Part shown: positions 8,764 through 18,811 of the stretch, one piece after another
Numbering within the stretch: position 1 is the stretch's first letter
How the letters are laid out: each line of letters opens with the position of its first letter
Source of the DNA: Candidatus Methanovirga australis
GTDB taxonomy: Archaea > Methanobacteriota > Methanobacteria > Methanobacteriales > Methanobacteriaceae
Direction of reading: 5' to 3'
Assembly: GCA_031272765.1 (NCBI GenBank)
Contig: JAISTD010000108.1
Coordinates: forward strand, 1 to 44,932
Length of the DNA: 44,932 bases
Translations under genes and position numbers: made by a program
The notes under the pieces: model-generated
Database searches by the model: none
Seen by the model: only the letters and a program-made list of their open reading frames with translations
Told to the model about the DNA's origin: nothing

Positions 8764-10146
8764 TCAAGAATCATTATGATCTGTAGAATAATTTGAATCA
8801 TCATCATACTCTAATAAACCATAAACCATAAAAGCACTTAATAAAATTAAAACAGCCCAATAAATAATCCTCCAACGACTACCATGAATAAAATCAACAG
8901 GAAAAAAACCTAAAGAAAACTGAGAAAAAAACACCAAAACTAAAGAAAACAATAATGAAACACTAACAAACTTTTTACCTTCTCTAAACAACAAAAACAA
9001 AGAAAACAAAACAAAAACAACAAGCACAACATATATCATAACAGGAATCATACTACTTGTAATAATGGTGCTTGATCTAACTTCACTTAAAACTTTTACA
9101 AGTGGTTGGAATTGAATAAAACCTAAAAAATAAATTAAGTTCAAAATCAAGAAAGGAACCATGGAAAAAACATTGAACCTACTTTTAACATTACCATAAA
9201 CATAAACCCCAAACACTGCAAAAAACAAGTAAGAAACTATATCCACTTTAGTTATTAATTGATTGAAAAAAATAGCTAAACCCATATAAACCTTACCAAT
9301 CAATGATGATTGGTAAACATAAAGATGGTTTGGCATCATTGTAAGCAAATATCTTTCTTTGTTTCCAGGTGATAAGAACACAAAAACAGCCATTAAAACA
9401 CATAAAATAAAACCATAAAAGAAAATTTTAGGAGTTTTAACCTTTTTATAATAATAATAAAATATTATGAATAAATATACTCCAAGAACTAAGCATAAAA
9501 TCATCTCTTGACTTATCGCAAATAATAATGAAAAGAACACTAAGAAATAAAGAATAAACTTCCTACAAAAAATCACGAGAATAATATTATTCTCATTATT
9601 ACCCTTATTATCATTATTGAGTATATATTCTTTAATAAGGTGAAAGTGCAGTAATGCGAAGACAAACGGCCAAACATAATTCAGACTCGTGGTTATGTAG
9701 CCTGCAAAATTAATATCATAAGCATAAGCACACACATAAAAAATCAACACTAAAAAAACAGCAATACAATTAAAAATAGTTTGTTTTTTAAGGTCAAGAT
9801 TCTTAAAATCACTGATAAGCAATTTTGGAATCAAAGCACTCATAAGTAAAACCAGACAAGAATCCACAAACATCCAAACCTGAACAGGCAAATTACAAAA
9901 AATTGGCAGCAAACAGTCTATTAAAAGTCTTGAACTCCAATGAAAATATCTGTAAATCAGCAAATTATCCCAATTCAGCTGCATCAGCTGTCCTAAAAAT
10001 GATCTGAATGTGAAATCATCAGGACCAAAATAAGGCACACCAGAATGAAAACAAAATAATAAACCAAAAAAAGCAATAAAAGGAATATAAGTCAAAACAG
10101 ACAAATTATCCAACTTAAATTTCAAAATAATAACACACAAACCCAT
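8764..10146 (-). CDS. Multi-pass membrane protein, GT-C/DUF6056-like
   Basis: Many hydrophobic segments; first external loop GPDDFTFRSFLGQ...YRYFHWSSRLLID resembles GT-C type membrane glycosyltransferases. Confidence 0.65.
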   Translation of the reverse strand: MGLCVIILKFKLDNLSVLTYIPFIAFFGLLFCFHSGVPYFGPDDFTFRSFLGQLMQLNWDNLLIYRYFHWSSRLLIDCLLPIFCNLPVQVWMFVDSCLVLLMSALIPKLLISDFKNLDLKKQTIFNCIAVFLVLIFYVCAYAYDINFAGYITTSLNYVWPFVFALLHFHLIKEYILNNDNKGNNENNIILVIFCRKFILYFLVFFSLLFAISQEMILCLVLGVYLFIIFYYYYKKVKTPKIFFYGFILCVLMAVFVFLSPGNKERYLLTMMPNHLYVYQSSLIGKVYMGLAIFFNQLITKVDIVSYLFFAVFGVYVYGNVKSRFNVFSMVPFLILNLIYFLGFIQFQPLVKVLSEVRSSTIITSSMIPVMIYVVLVVFVLFSLFLLFREGKKFVSVSLLFSLVLVFFSQFSLGFFPVDFIHGSRWRIIYWAVLILLSAFMVYGLLEYDDDSNYSTDHNDS

Positions 10147-10289
10147 AAAAAAAAATAATTAATAATAATATTATCACATTTATTAACTATAAATAATACA
10201 ATTGTAAAAAATGAATGATCAACATATATTCCCATTTGTTTAATAATATAAATAGTTTTTTTAGTATAATAAACCCTCAAACCTACCCC

Positions 10290-10345
10290 AAAAAAAAAGA
10301 AATGGAAATGAAGAAAACTTCACTTTTCATTTTATATAAATAAGG
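10290..10345 (-). terminator. Candidate hairpin plus T-run terminator downstream of 10395-11294
   Basis: On the minus strand, GAAAAGTGAAG-tttt-CTTCATTTCC followed by CATTTC and a long T run. Confidence 0.5.
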
Positions 10346-10394
10346 TTGTCTTTTAGGGGGACGAAAATGAAGGGATTTTACCAAATAATTTTAG

Positions 10395-11294
10395 CTATTT
10401 TCTCTTGTAGTAGTAAACTCCACCAACAATAGCAAGAACTAAAACAAGTATTGGGATGCCAGTCCAAGGCAAACCATCAAAACCATTACCACCTGTACCA
10501 TTAGTACTATTATTATCAGGGTTAGGTGCAGGATTCACAGTTATTAAGAAATTAGCTGTTGTAGGTAGATACCAAACATTAGACCCTTCAAAACCATTGA
10601 AAGAAGCTGTAATATTCATATCTTCTTTAATATTAGTGAAATCATAATAAGCACAACCATCATCAGAAGTAGTAACAGTATAATCCACACCATTAACACT
10701 TAAAACAATTAAAGCATTATTCACAGGATTACCTTTACTATCATTCAACTGAAGCTTGAATTTTAAAGAATCACCATTATTAACTGTGGCATTTGATCCA
10801 ACAATACTTGTATTCAAATCAGGCCTATTATCACCAATGATACTTAAAAAAGTATTCCTACCAAAATAACTAAGTGAAGAATTGAAACCAGTACCCCCCA
10901 TACCAATATTCACAGTAACATTACCATCATTAGGTATAGGTCCAAAATTACTTAAATCAGTGCTAAAAGGCAAAATACTACCATTAACAACATCCACCTC
11001 ACCTAAACGAGTACTTGCGAACAATTGGGTATCATTATGAAAAGCTTTAAAATAATAAGGAATACTGGCTAATGTCGGTAACTTACCACCAGACCCAGGA
11101 GTAACATCCGCATTAATAGTTATTTGATGAGTGAAACCATCATAAGACCCATAAACGATACCACCCCATCCTCCACTGGTTTGAGTCGGGTTAATATTTT
11201 GAGTGCTCGTAACTAAATGAGCCACGGTTAAACCACAAACAAAGAACATACAAACACTTAACATTACCCAAATCATCTTTCTACTCTTATACAT
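10395..11294 (-). CDS. Secreted, cell-surface (adhesin-like) protein with Ig-like domain and LPWTG-TM-KRK C-terminus
   Basis: N-terminal signal segment; GDSLKFKLQLNDSKGNPVNNALIVLSVNG Ig-like pattern; C-terminus GLPWTGIPILVLVLAIVGGVYYYKRK. Confidence 0.85.
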   Translation of the reverse strand: MYKSRKMIWVMLSVCMFFVCGLTVAHLVTSTQNINPTQTSGGWGGIVYGSYDGFTHQITINADVTPGSGGKLPTLASIPYYFKAFHNDTQLFASTRLGEVDVVNGSILPFSTDLSNFGPIPNDGNVTVNIGMGGTGFNSSLSYFGRNTFLSIIGDNRPDLNTSIVGSNATVNNGDSLKFKLQLNDSKGNPVNNALIVLSVNGVDYTVTTSDDGCAYYDFTNIKEDMNITASFNGFEGSNVWYLPTTANFLITVNPAPNPDNNSTNGTGGNGFDGLPWTGIPILVLVLAIVGGVYYYKRK

Positions 11295-11540
11295 AAATTT
11301 AACACCTTACAATATCATTTTTTATCTTATATCTCTATAATAACAAATTATAATATGATAATATCTATAATATCCATCATATTACTAACAATAAAGAATA
11401 TAGATCCAAATCATATTCTCTTCTATAACTCATAATCAATATAATTAAAACAGTATTATACAAATGAAACTTTTTGAGAAATATATGGAAAAACTCTTCA
11501 TCAGTTTATATGTTATATTTATCATAGTATATAAACATAT

Positions 11541-11840
11541 TCAGTAGATGATGACCCATTAATTTACTGATATATTTATTTATATAGAGTGTTAGAAATT
11601 TGGAAAAAATCGAAGAGAAATTCTCTTTTAAAAAAAGTATCGTGTACGGAAAACCTGAAGAAATAAACTATACACGACATTTTCAACAACACTATATTGA
11701 ACCTAAATTTAAATCTAAGGCAAGATAACAAGAGACTGACCAGAAAAACAATATCCTACTCCAAAAAAAGTATAAAATGGCTTACAATAAAGCTTAGATT
11801 TTATATAAAACAGTCCATAATATTCGTTAAAACTCATCAT
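11541..11840 (+). pseudogene. Internally deleted IS1-like element remnant (IS end plus transposase C-terminal fragment)
   Basis: TAGATGATGACCCATTAATTTACTGATATATTTAT matches 26259-26294; downstream fragments VYGKPEEINYTRH and RLTRKTISYSKK. Confidence 0.6.
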
Positions 11841-11874
11841 TCCTTGAAAAAAAAAAGAATTTAAAGAAAATTAC

Positions 11875-11945
11875 CAAAAATCTTCGATTTTTGTAATTAT
11901 GAAAATCCAAAGGATTTTCAGTAATCCGAAGGATTTTCAGTAATT
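11875..11945. repeat. Palindrome array 2
   Basis: AAAAATC-ttc-GATTTTT (11875-11891), GAAAATCC-aaa-GGATTTTC (11900-11918), AGTAATCCGAAGGATTTTCAGTAATT. Confidence 0.9.
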
Positions 11946-12630
11946 TACCATAATATATTCCTAAGTTCATTGTAAATATGTTTGTCTTGAAGGAGTAACT
12001 CCTTGAAAACATCCTATTAATCCAGTGATATTAGTTAAAGACATATGTTCAAAGAATATTTAACAATCATTCCCATCTTTTTAATATCGTGTGTGTAGTT
12101 TACAATTTATCTGCGAATTTAGTTAGTGGATGTTCGATTATAAACCATCCACATTTGCAGCGATATAATGGTTTACTTTAACTGGATAGTTCTTATTATA
12201 TGAATCTGTCGCCTTTATCATACTTAGCAGTAAATGTTCGAGTCACATTTTGGACATTTTGGATCAGAATCTGTGTATATTACCAAAAATCGAAGATTTT
12301 TGTAATTATGAAAATCCAAAGGATTTTCAGTAATCGAAGATTTTCAGTAATTAACTCTAATTCTCTATCGCTTAACTGTTCAAAGTGTTGATGGACTGAT
12401 AAATCGAAACTATTATCTAAATATAGTTTATCGTCTTTTAAGACATATTTCTCAGTACCGTTAACATTATATACTTGAACAGACAAATTACTATTTGGAG
12501 ATTGGATTTCTTGTATTTTCATGATATTAATTGTTATCCTTTCTCCTATTTATATTTTCATGTTCATATAACACTTATTGTTTTATTTTTTTCATGCTAT
12601 TAACATGCTACCCATTGAATTTTTTACACA
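11940..12630 (-). pseudogene. Degenerate transposase copy (IS remnant 2); includes the 80-aa ORF 12280-12522
   Basis: MKIQEIQSPNSNLSVQVYNVNGTEKYVLKDDKLYLDNSFD...RELELITENLRLL, then YTDSDPKCPKCDS, then CKCGWFIIEHPLTKFADKL in other frames; shared IS end at 12598-12630. Confidence 0.75.
12285..12350. repeat. Palindrome array 3 within IS remnant 2
   Basis: AAAAATC-gaa-GATTTTT (12285-12301), GAAAATCC-aaa-GGATTTTC (12310-12328), then AGTAATCGAAGATTTTCAGTAATTA. Confidence 0.9.
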
Positions 12631-12796
12631 GTCATATTTTTTAACATGCTTATTTACTAATTAATTTATCCTCTGTTTAACAAATAAATATTTTTAAATA
12701 TCATAGTTGTTATAATTATAATTTTAGATAAAAAAATTTTTTCGTATGGGTTGTAAATAGTTGAATTTTTTGAATATATTTCATTGCAGGGATTAA

Positions 12797-13795
12797 ATGA
12801 TTAAAATCGAAGAAAATTATAAGAATAGTTTAGATAAAATCAAATTTATAGATTTATTTTGTGGAATTGGTGGATTTAGACTAGCATTAGAATCTTTTGG
12901 TGCTGAGTGTGTTTATAGTATTGATATTGATAAACATGCATGTTCTACATATAAATTAAATTTTGGTGATTATCCTATAGGTGATATAACAAAAGAAGAT
13001 ATTGAAAAAATTCCATATCATGATATTTTATGTGCAGGATTTCCTTGCCAAGCATTTAGTATTTCTGGAAAACAAAAAGGATTTGATGATACAAGAGGGA
13101 ATTTATTTTTTGATATTGCAAGGATTGTAGGATATCATAAACCTAAAATACTACTCTTAGAAAATGTGAAAAATTTAAAAAAGCATGACAAAGGAAATAC
13201 ATTTAGAACAATAAAAAATACCTTAAACGAATTAGAATATAATGTTTATTTTGACATTATAAATGCTAGTAAATATGGTATCCCTCAATCTAGAGAAAGA
13301 ATATATTTAATCTGTATAAAAAAAGATTTAGATAATCATAATTTTCATTTTCCTCAACAATTAAATGTTAATACTTCATTAAATGATATTTTAATCGATG
13401 AAAAGGAATGTGAAGAGTATATAATAAATAAAAAATATGTTTTAGATGAAAAAAAAATTAAGAAATATAAAAAAATTGCACCTCGACCATTGAGAGTTGG
13501 CACTGTAAATAAAGGAGGGCAAGGGGATAGGATTTACTTACCTAATGGACATGCTATCACATTATCTGCTGAAGGTGGTGGAACAGGTGCTAAAACAGGA
13601 CTGTATTTAATAAATAATGTAGTAAGAAAATTACATCCTAGGGAAACAGCGAGATTAATGGGGTTTCCTGATTCTTTTAAGTTTAATCATTCAGTTAGCC
13701 AATCACATAAACAGTTTGGTAATAGTGTTATAATTAATATAATCCAATATTTAATTAAAAAAATTGTTGATGATGGGAGTATATACAATGGATAG
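12797..13795 (+). CDS. DNA (cytosine-5-)-methyltransferase
   Basis: FIDLFCGIGGFRLALES, GFPCQAFSISGKQKGFDDTRGNLFF, LLLENVKNL, RKLHPRETARLMGFPDSF, QFGNSV motifs. Confidence 0.95.
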   Translation: MIKIEENYKNSLDKIKFIDLFCGIGGFRLALESFGAECVYSIDIDKHACSTYKLNFGDYPIGDITKEDIEKIPYHDILCAGFPCQAFSISGKQKGFDDTRGNLFFDIARIVGYHKPKILLLENVKNLKKHDKGNTFRTIKNTLNELEYNVYFDIINASKYGIPQSRERIYLICIKKDLDNHNFHFPQQLNVNTSLNDILIDEKECEEYIINKKYVLDEKKIKKYKKIAPRPLRVGTVNKGGQGDRIYLPNGHAITLSAEGGGTGAKTGLYLINNVVRKLHPRETARLMGFPDSFKFNHSVSQSHKQFGNSVIINIIQYLIKKIVDDGSIYNG

Positions 13796-14534
13796 TGAAA
13801 AAGGGTCAAAAATAGCGAAAAACGGATTCAAAAATGAACATGATGTTGCAAAAAAGTTTAATCATTGGAAAGTTGATGTTGATGCACAAAAATGGCTAAA
13901 AATAATGGGCTACGATTTAGAAGAAATTGAATATGTTAAAGCAGAAGTTGTTCATGGTTATAAAACTGATGTTCAAGTGCATATTACAATCAAGATAGTT
14001 AAGCTTATTGATGCTCAAAATATTCAAGTAAAATTAGTGAGTAATCCAAAAGGATTCAACCAAGTTGATAAAAGATGGGTGGATAAATATGTTGAAATGT
14101 GGAATATACCTGAAGACATTTCAATTCTATTAAAACATTTTACTGGAGAATTATTTCCCTACAAAGCTGATGTTAAAAATCCTAGAAGAATGTTCATGAA
14201 CGAATTTACTGAAGAAGAACAGAACAAAATATTAAATTTTTTTAAGAAGAATAAAACTTTAATTGTCTGTGATATCCTTAAAGGTAGGGGAAAGTTTGCT
14301 GCTGAATGGATATTAGTAATTCAGAAAGTAGATAATATTCGTTGGGTATTACTGCCTATTAATGTGGCAATTAATCATTATGGAAATGAAAATGTTGAAA
14401 TAACAGGTCGGGGCAGTTTAAGATTAGGGAGTATTACAATGCAAAGAAAAGGTGGGGATGGTGGCAGAAAAACAGCTAATATGCTACAATTTAAGATAAA
14501 TCCTGCAGAATTATTTGATTTAATTGAAATTTAA
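13788..14534 (+). CDS. Probable cognate type II restriction endonuclease
   Basis: Starts 8 nt inside the methylase stop (ATGGATAG); MDSEKGSKIAKNGFKNEHDVAKKFNHW...; assignment rests on context and general family recollection. Confidence 0.7.
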   Translation: MDSEKGSKIAKNGFKNEHDVAKKFNHWKVDVDAQKWLKIMGYDLEEIEYVKAEVVHGYKTDVQVHITIKIVKLIDAQNIQVKLVSNPKGFNQVDKRWVDKYVEMWNIPEDISILLKHFTGELFPYKADVKNPRRMFMNEFTEEEQNKILNFFKKNKTLIVCDILKGRGKFAAEWILVIQKVDNIRWVLLPINVAINHYGNENVEITGRGSLRLGSITMQRKGGDGGRKTANMLQFKINPAELFDLIEI

Positions 14535-14605
14535 TGTATGGTGGTTTGATGGATATTCTATATTGATTGACAATGAGAGGATCACTGAAAACAAAACGAT
14601 GAATT

Positions 14606-14944
14606 TTTAATCTTAAAAAGATGCCCTGACTCCAGAACAAATCTTAATTGTTGGGAATTGTTTGTGGTAAAGTTGACCCTGGAGAAGACTTTGATAAAGC
14701 CATTATAAGAGAATTTAGAGAAGAAACAAATCTAAAAATAAAAATAGGCAATTTAATGGGAGCAGTTTAAGAAGATTTCCCACACAAAAGAACTATAGCT
14801 TTAATTATGAATGTTGATTTTATATATGGAAATATAAAAATTAGCGATGAACATATCGACTGGAAATGGGCAACTATGGAAGAAATAAAAGAATTAAAAC
14901 CATCAGGTTGGTTTAAAAAGCTATTAATTGAAAAAAAATCATGA
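14606..14944 (+). pseudogene. Nudix hydrolase pseudogene
   Basis: Nudix box GKVDPGEDFDKAIIREFREETNL; upstream NDEFLILKRCPDSRTNLNCWEL is in another frame (shift ~14660-14666); in-frame TAA at 14768-14770; continues EDFPHKRTIALIMNVDFIYGNIKISDEHIDWKWATMEEIKELKPSGWFKKLLIEKKS. Confidence 0.88.
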
Positions 14945-15027
14945 ATTATAGCTACTTATTTTTATCATAAATAAAATTGTTAGTAATACTTTTTTCTATA
15001 TTATTATGCTATTTTGAAGACTTGGCT

Positions 15028-15124
15028 AAGGAATATATTGACAGTCCCTTATGAACAAGATTATAGTTCAGATATAAAACCAAGATCTTATAGTTAGGGA
15101 ATATATTAACAGTCCCTTAAGAAC
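15028..15124. repeat. Direct repeat pair A(A/G)GGAATATATT(G/A)ACAGTCCCTTA(T/A)GAAC at 15028-15056 and 15096-15124
   Basis: 29-nt copies with 68-nt period; each contains a GGGA...TCCC type stem. Confidence 0.85.
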
Positions 15125-15439
15125 TCTCCATAAAAGTTTAATATAATCATCCAGAGTTAAATTTTCATCATATTCTTTTTTAACATTATATGGAGAAAAT
15201 GTCACCATGAGATGAATGCTATTATTGGTATTTTTTCCATAAATTCACTGGATTTGCAATATAATTTTATTAATGAATTTTTTAGGTACTTTAAACTCAC
15301 TTATATTAAACTTAGCATATAAATGTATCGATTATTCAACACCCTCCCTGTGGTTTTAATTTGAGTATTAAGGACTCTTTACTGTTTATATGGTGTAATT
15401 GATAATATGAACAATAAGATTAATCTTTATCCAGCAGCA

Positions 15440-15930
15440 TAATGTAGGCTATGTTAAAAAGCACGGCGTACAAATTAAATGAATATTGACCAAGATAATA
15501 AGTATTGGGAAATACTTCCGCCCATACTATCCACAATCTTTCATAAAAACAAGATAAAAAAAAAGGATGGAAGACCTGAAAATCAATGTTATTATAATAC
15601 ATTGTTATAAAGCATTATATAATCCAAAAAAATCCATGGTTTATACTGATACCTGAATTAGAAATAAGTCTCTGTGACAGAGTCTCCTAAACGAAACATT
15701 TCTTGAATGGTCATAATACACCTGATAAAGCTTATAATAATAGTACTTTAGAGAAAAGATTAACAAAATCCAAGTGATGGAATCTATGGTCCATGTATTC
15801 AATGAATATAATAGATTAATCTATGGGTTTAGAGTCTGGAAGGAAAATATGATTCAATGCGTAGTATTTAACTTAATCCAACTACCAAAACTCCTAAAAA
15901 AATTATACTCCATTTAACAACAGCTATGAA
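15440..15930 (+). pseudogene. Decayed IS5-like transposase
   Basis: YWEILPPILSTIFHKNKIKKK/DGRPENQCYYNTLL (frameshift), later MESMVHVFNEYNRLIYGFRVWKENMIQCVVFNLIQLPKLL. Confidence 0.65.
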
Positions 15931-16110
15931 AAAATTAGAAAAAATCCCTAAAAATAACAGCAAAATTAGCCTCAAAAAGACACAATATACAACTTTTCCA
16001 ATGAAAAAAAAAATAAAAATAATAACAAAACATCATATCAATATATAATCAAACAAGTTTATAAAAATTCTCTATATTTATAATAGTAGCCAGAATCATA
16101 TTTCTCAACA

Positions 16111-18111
16111 TTAAACTAACTTTAAATAGCCAGTCATTGGTTCATAAATTGCTCCCTTACTTTTAAGTTGTTTTATCATTTCTTTAACTTTTTCCTCACT
16201 AAGATTATATTGATCTACCAAGTTACTTGTTAAAATATTAACTGGTGCCTTATCACCATATTCTTCTTGAAGCTCCTTAATTTCTTCAACAACTCTTTGA
16301 AGCTTATCCCTCTCGGATTTAGGTGGTCTTCCTTCAACAATATCAATATCTATTTTTCCAGTTTCAGGGTCAACACCTACTTCTCTAAGACAAGTTTGTT
16401 GAAGTTGAACAGCTTTTCTTGCATCTTCTGCAAGAACTTCATCTCTAAGTTTAACTTTAGCAGATGCTTCTGCCAAACGTATAATAGCTTCTAATTGCCT
16501 TGCTGTAATAGCTACTGGAGATTCTTCATCAATTGTACTGCTCCTCATTGAGACATAAAATTCTTCAAGAACCTTCATAGCTTCATCAGTTAAAACTGGT
16601 TTAATATTTTTTCTTGCATAAGCTATATATTTTCTTAAAAGTTCTGGTTCAATTTCATAGGTTATTGAATCTGTTTGATGAATTTTAAGTATGTGCTGAG
16701 CCAATTCTCTATCATTTTCAATGTTAGGCTTGTCTTCTAAAATAAATGTTAAATCAAACCTGGATAAAATAGGTGAAGGTAAGTTTATTTGTTCTGCCAC
16801 TGATTTGTATCTATCAAACCTTCCAAACTTAGGATTTGCAGCTGCAAGAACAGAGCATCTTGAATTTAATGTTGCCATTATCCCTGCCTTTGCAATACTT
16901 ATGGTTTGTTGTTCAAGTGCCTCGTGGAGTGCTGATCTATCTTCTGGTCGCATTTTATCCAGCTCATCAACACAAACATTACCCATATCACCAAGAACAA
17001 GTGCTCCTGCTTCTAATGACCATCCCCCAAGTTCATCTCTAACAGCTGCAGCTGTTAATCCTGCTCCACTTGTTCCTTTACCACTGGTATATATACTTCT
17101 TGGTGCAAGTTTTGAAACATATTTCAACATTTGAGATTTACCCATACCAGGATCCCCAACTATTAAAATATGTATATCTCCGCGTAATCTTGTTTTATCT
17201 TCAAGTTCCTTAGGAGTTCCACCGAATAATTGTAAAGCGATAGCTTCCTTAATATCTCTAAATCCTTTAATAGACGGAGCAGTAGATTTAATAATTTTAT
17301 CGTATATGTGAGGATCTTTCGCTAATTCCACTATCTTTTCTTCATCTTCTGGACTAAGTTGAAGTTCTTCAAACTCTTGTTCAAGTGGTTCTATATGATT
17401 AGCATAAATATAATTCTTAAACTTCCCACTTTTCTCTTCTCTAAAAGTTTTTAATGTTCCAGTTATCCGAACATTATCCCCTGGATTTAACTGATCAACT
17501 AAATCATCTTCCAAGATGATTAAAATTTGTTTAGGTTCTGTTCCCCCAGATAAGTTTTCTAATGGTTCCTGTATTCTCGCAGTCTGAGTGTCGATATATT
17601 TAGATTCTTCTTGTAAAAGTCTAAAAGACCTACCACCACATTCACTGCATAAACTTGGTTCAGTGATAAGATTACTATTTGTCTGTTCAACTTCATGAAG
17701 TCTTAAACATCCTCTACATTCAAATACTCCTGTTTCTATTCTTGGTCTGATTTCATCTGTTTTTCTAACAATACCATCTACAGAAACAAATTTTCCAATA
17801 TATTTACTTAAAAGTATGTTTAAAGGAACTACATTTGTTAGGTGTTCTAACCTTATATTTAAAGTTGCTCCAGACATTAAAGGATCTATATTTTTAATAG
17901 CTTTTTCAGAAGCATTTAAAACATCCTCAGGTTTTTCAATTAAAAGGTCTGCTAAATCTGGATCAAACAGTTCTAATTCTAAATAGTCGATTACTAATGA
18001 TCTATCATCAGGATATTGTTCTAAAACCTTGAAAAGATCATCTTTATACTTTGCCTGAAAAAATTCTTCAAATTTGCTTAATGGTGAATTTGTTTTATTT
18101 ACTGAAGCCAT
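16111..18111 (-). CDS. mcm: MCM replicative helicase
   Basis: [42 protein letters not shown]-type [22 protein letters not shown]-terminal zinc motif. Confidence 0.97.
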   Translation of the reverse strand: MASVNKTNSPLSKFEEFFQAKYKDDLFKVLEQYPDDRSLVIDYLELELFDPDLADLLIEKPEDVLNASEKAIKNIDPLMSGATLNIRLEHLTNVVPLNILLSKYIGKFVSVDGIVRKTDEIRPRIETGVFECRGCLRLHEVEQTNSNLITEPSLCSECGGRSFRLLQEESKYIDTQTARIQEPLENLSGGTEPKQILIILEDDLVDQLNPGDNVRITGTLKTFREEKSGKFKNYIYANHIEPLEQEFEELQLSPEDEEKIVELAKDPHIYDKIIKSTAPSIKGFRDIKEAIALQLFGGTPKELEDKTRLRGDIHILIVGDPGMGKSQMLKYVSKLAPRSIYTSGKGTSGAGLTAAAVRDELGGWSLEAGALVLGDMGNVCVDELDKMRPEDRSALHEALEQQTISIAKAGIMATLNSRCSVLAAANPKFGRFDRYKSVAEQINLPSPILSRFDLTFILEDKPNIENDRELAQHILKIHQTDSITYEIEPELLRKYIAYARKNIKPVLTDEAMKVLEEFYVSMRSSTIDEESPVAITARQLEAIIRLAEASAKVKLRDEVLAEDARKAVQLQQTCLREVGVDPETGKIDIDIVEGRPPKSERDKLQRVVEEIKELQEEYGDKAPVNILTSNLVDQYNLSEEKVKEMIKQLKSKGAIYEPMTGYLKLV

Positions 18112-18480
18112 TGTATCATATTTTTGTTTATTTATGAGTCTTTTGTTTATAATTTAAAAAGTTTATACTTATAATTTAGACCTTCTATAATTTAAAAATA
18201 GTTAATGATTTTTTAAAAATGGTTATTAAATAGTTTGATTAGATTATTATTTATAATTTAGTTAACGATTAGGTAAATTTCTTCATGTGAATTATTATTT
18301 AATTCTATAAAAAATAATTAACTTAAAATAAATATTTAAATTTTTTATAATATCTTATATTTTTAGTAATTTACTAAATAGTGTTTTACCAATTTTTTAT
18401 AACATTTTTATTAAAGATTTTTATTTAAAAATTATTCTTAAATTGATTAATTTTCAATTTTAAGATATATTAAACTTTTG

Positions 18481-18560
18481 TTGTCGAAGACAACTTAGAA
18501 GAATCTTTAGTTTCGAATGAAATGAGAAACTTAGGAAACAAAGTTTCTGCTATTCTATGT
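18481..18560. repeat. Intergenic stem-loop repeat family B, variant copy (hairpin 18510-18530)
   Basis: GTTTC-gaatgaaatga-GAAAC next to GAAAC-aaa-GTTTC and GTTGTC-gaa-GACAAC. Confidence 0.85.
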
Positions 18561-18811
18561 TTTAAAAATTTTAATAAAAATATATTATGTCAATAAATTT
18601 CAGTAAACTACTATAAAACACATACTTAAATTTTTTATGAAATATTTACATTTTTAATAATTTATTAGGATATTCTTATTTTTAATTATAAAATAATTAT
18701 ATAAAATATCATAGCATATATTTTAAAAAAATAAGGATTATAATATGAGAAATTTAAATTTAATGAAATTATATCAATAATTAAATTGTAAAAAGATGTC
18801 ATGAACTATGA

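Noticed and set aside
11827-12012. 61-aa minus-strand ORF
   Set aside because: Created by readthrough of palindrome array 2; not a plausible protein.
12200-12391. 63-aa plus-strand ORF
   Set aside because: Antisense to IS remnant 2 and its palindromes.
15420-15602. 60-aa minus-strand ORF
   Set aside because: Antisense to the decayed IS5-like transposase.
14945-16080. tRNA or rRNA genes in the gap before mcm
   Set aside because: No cloverleaf with a GTTCGAATC-type T arm and no rRNA-like GC-rich conserved blocks recognised here or elsewhere in the window.
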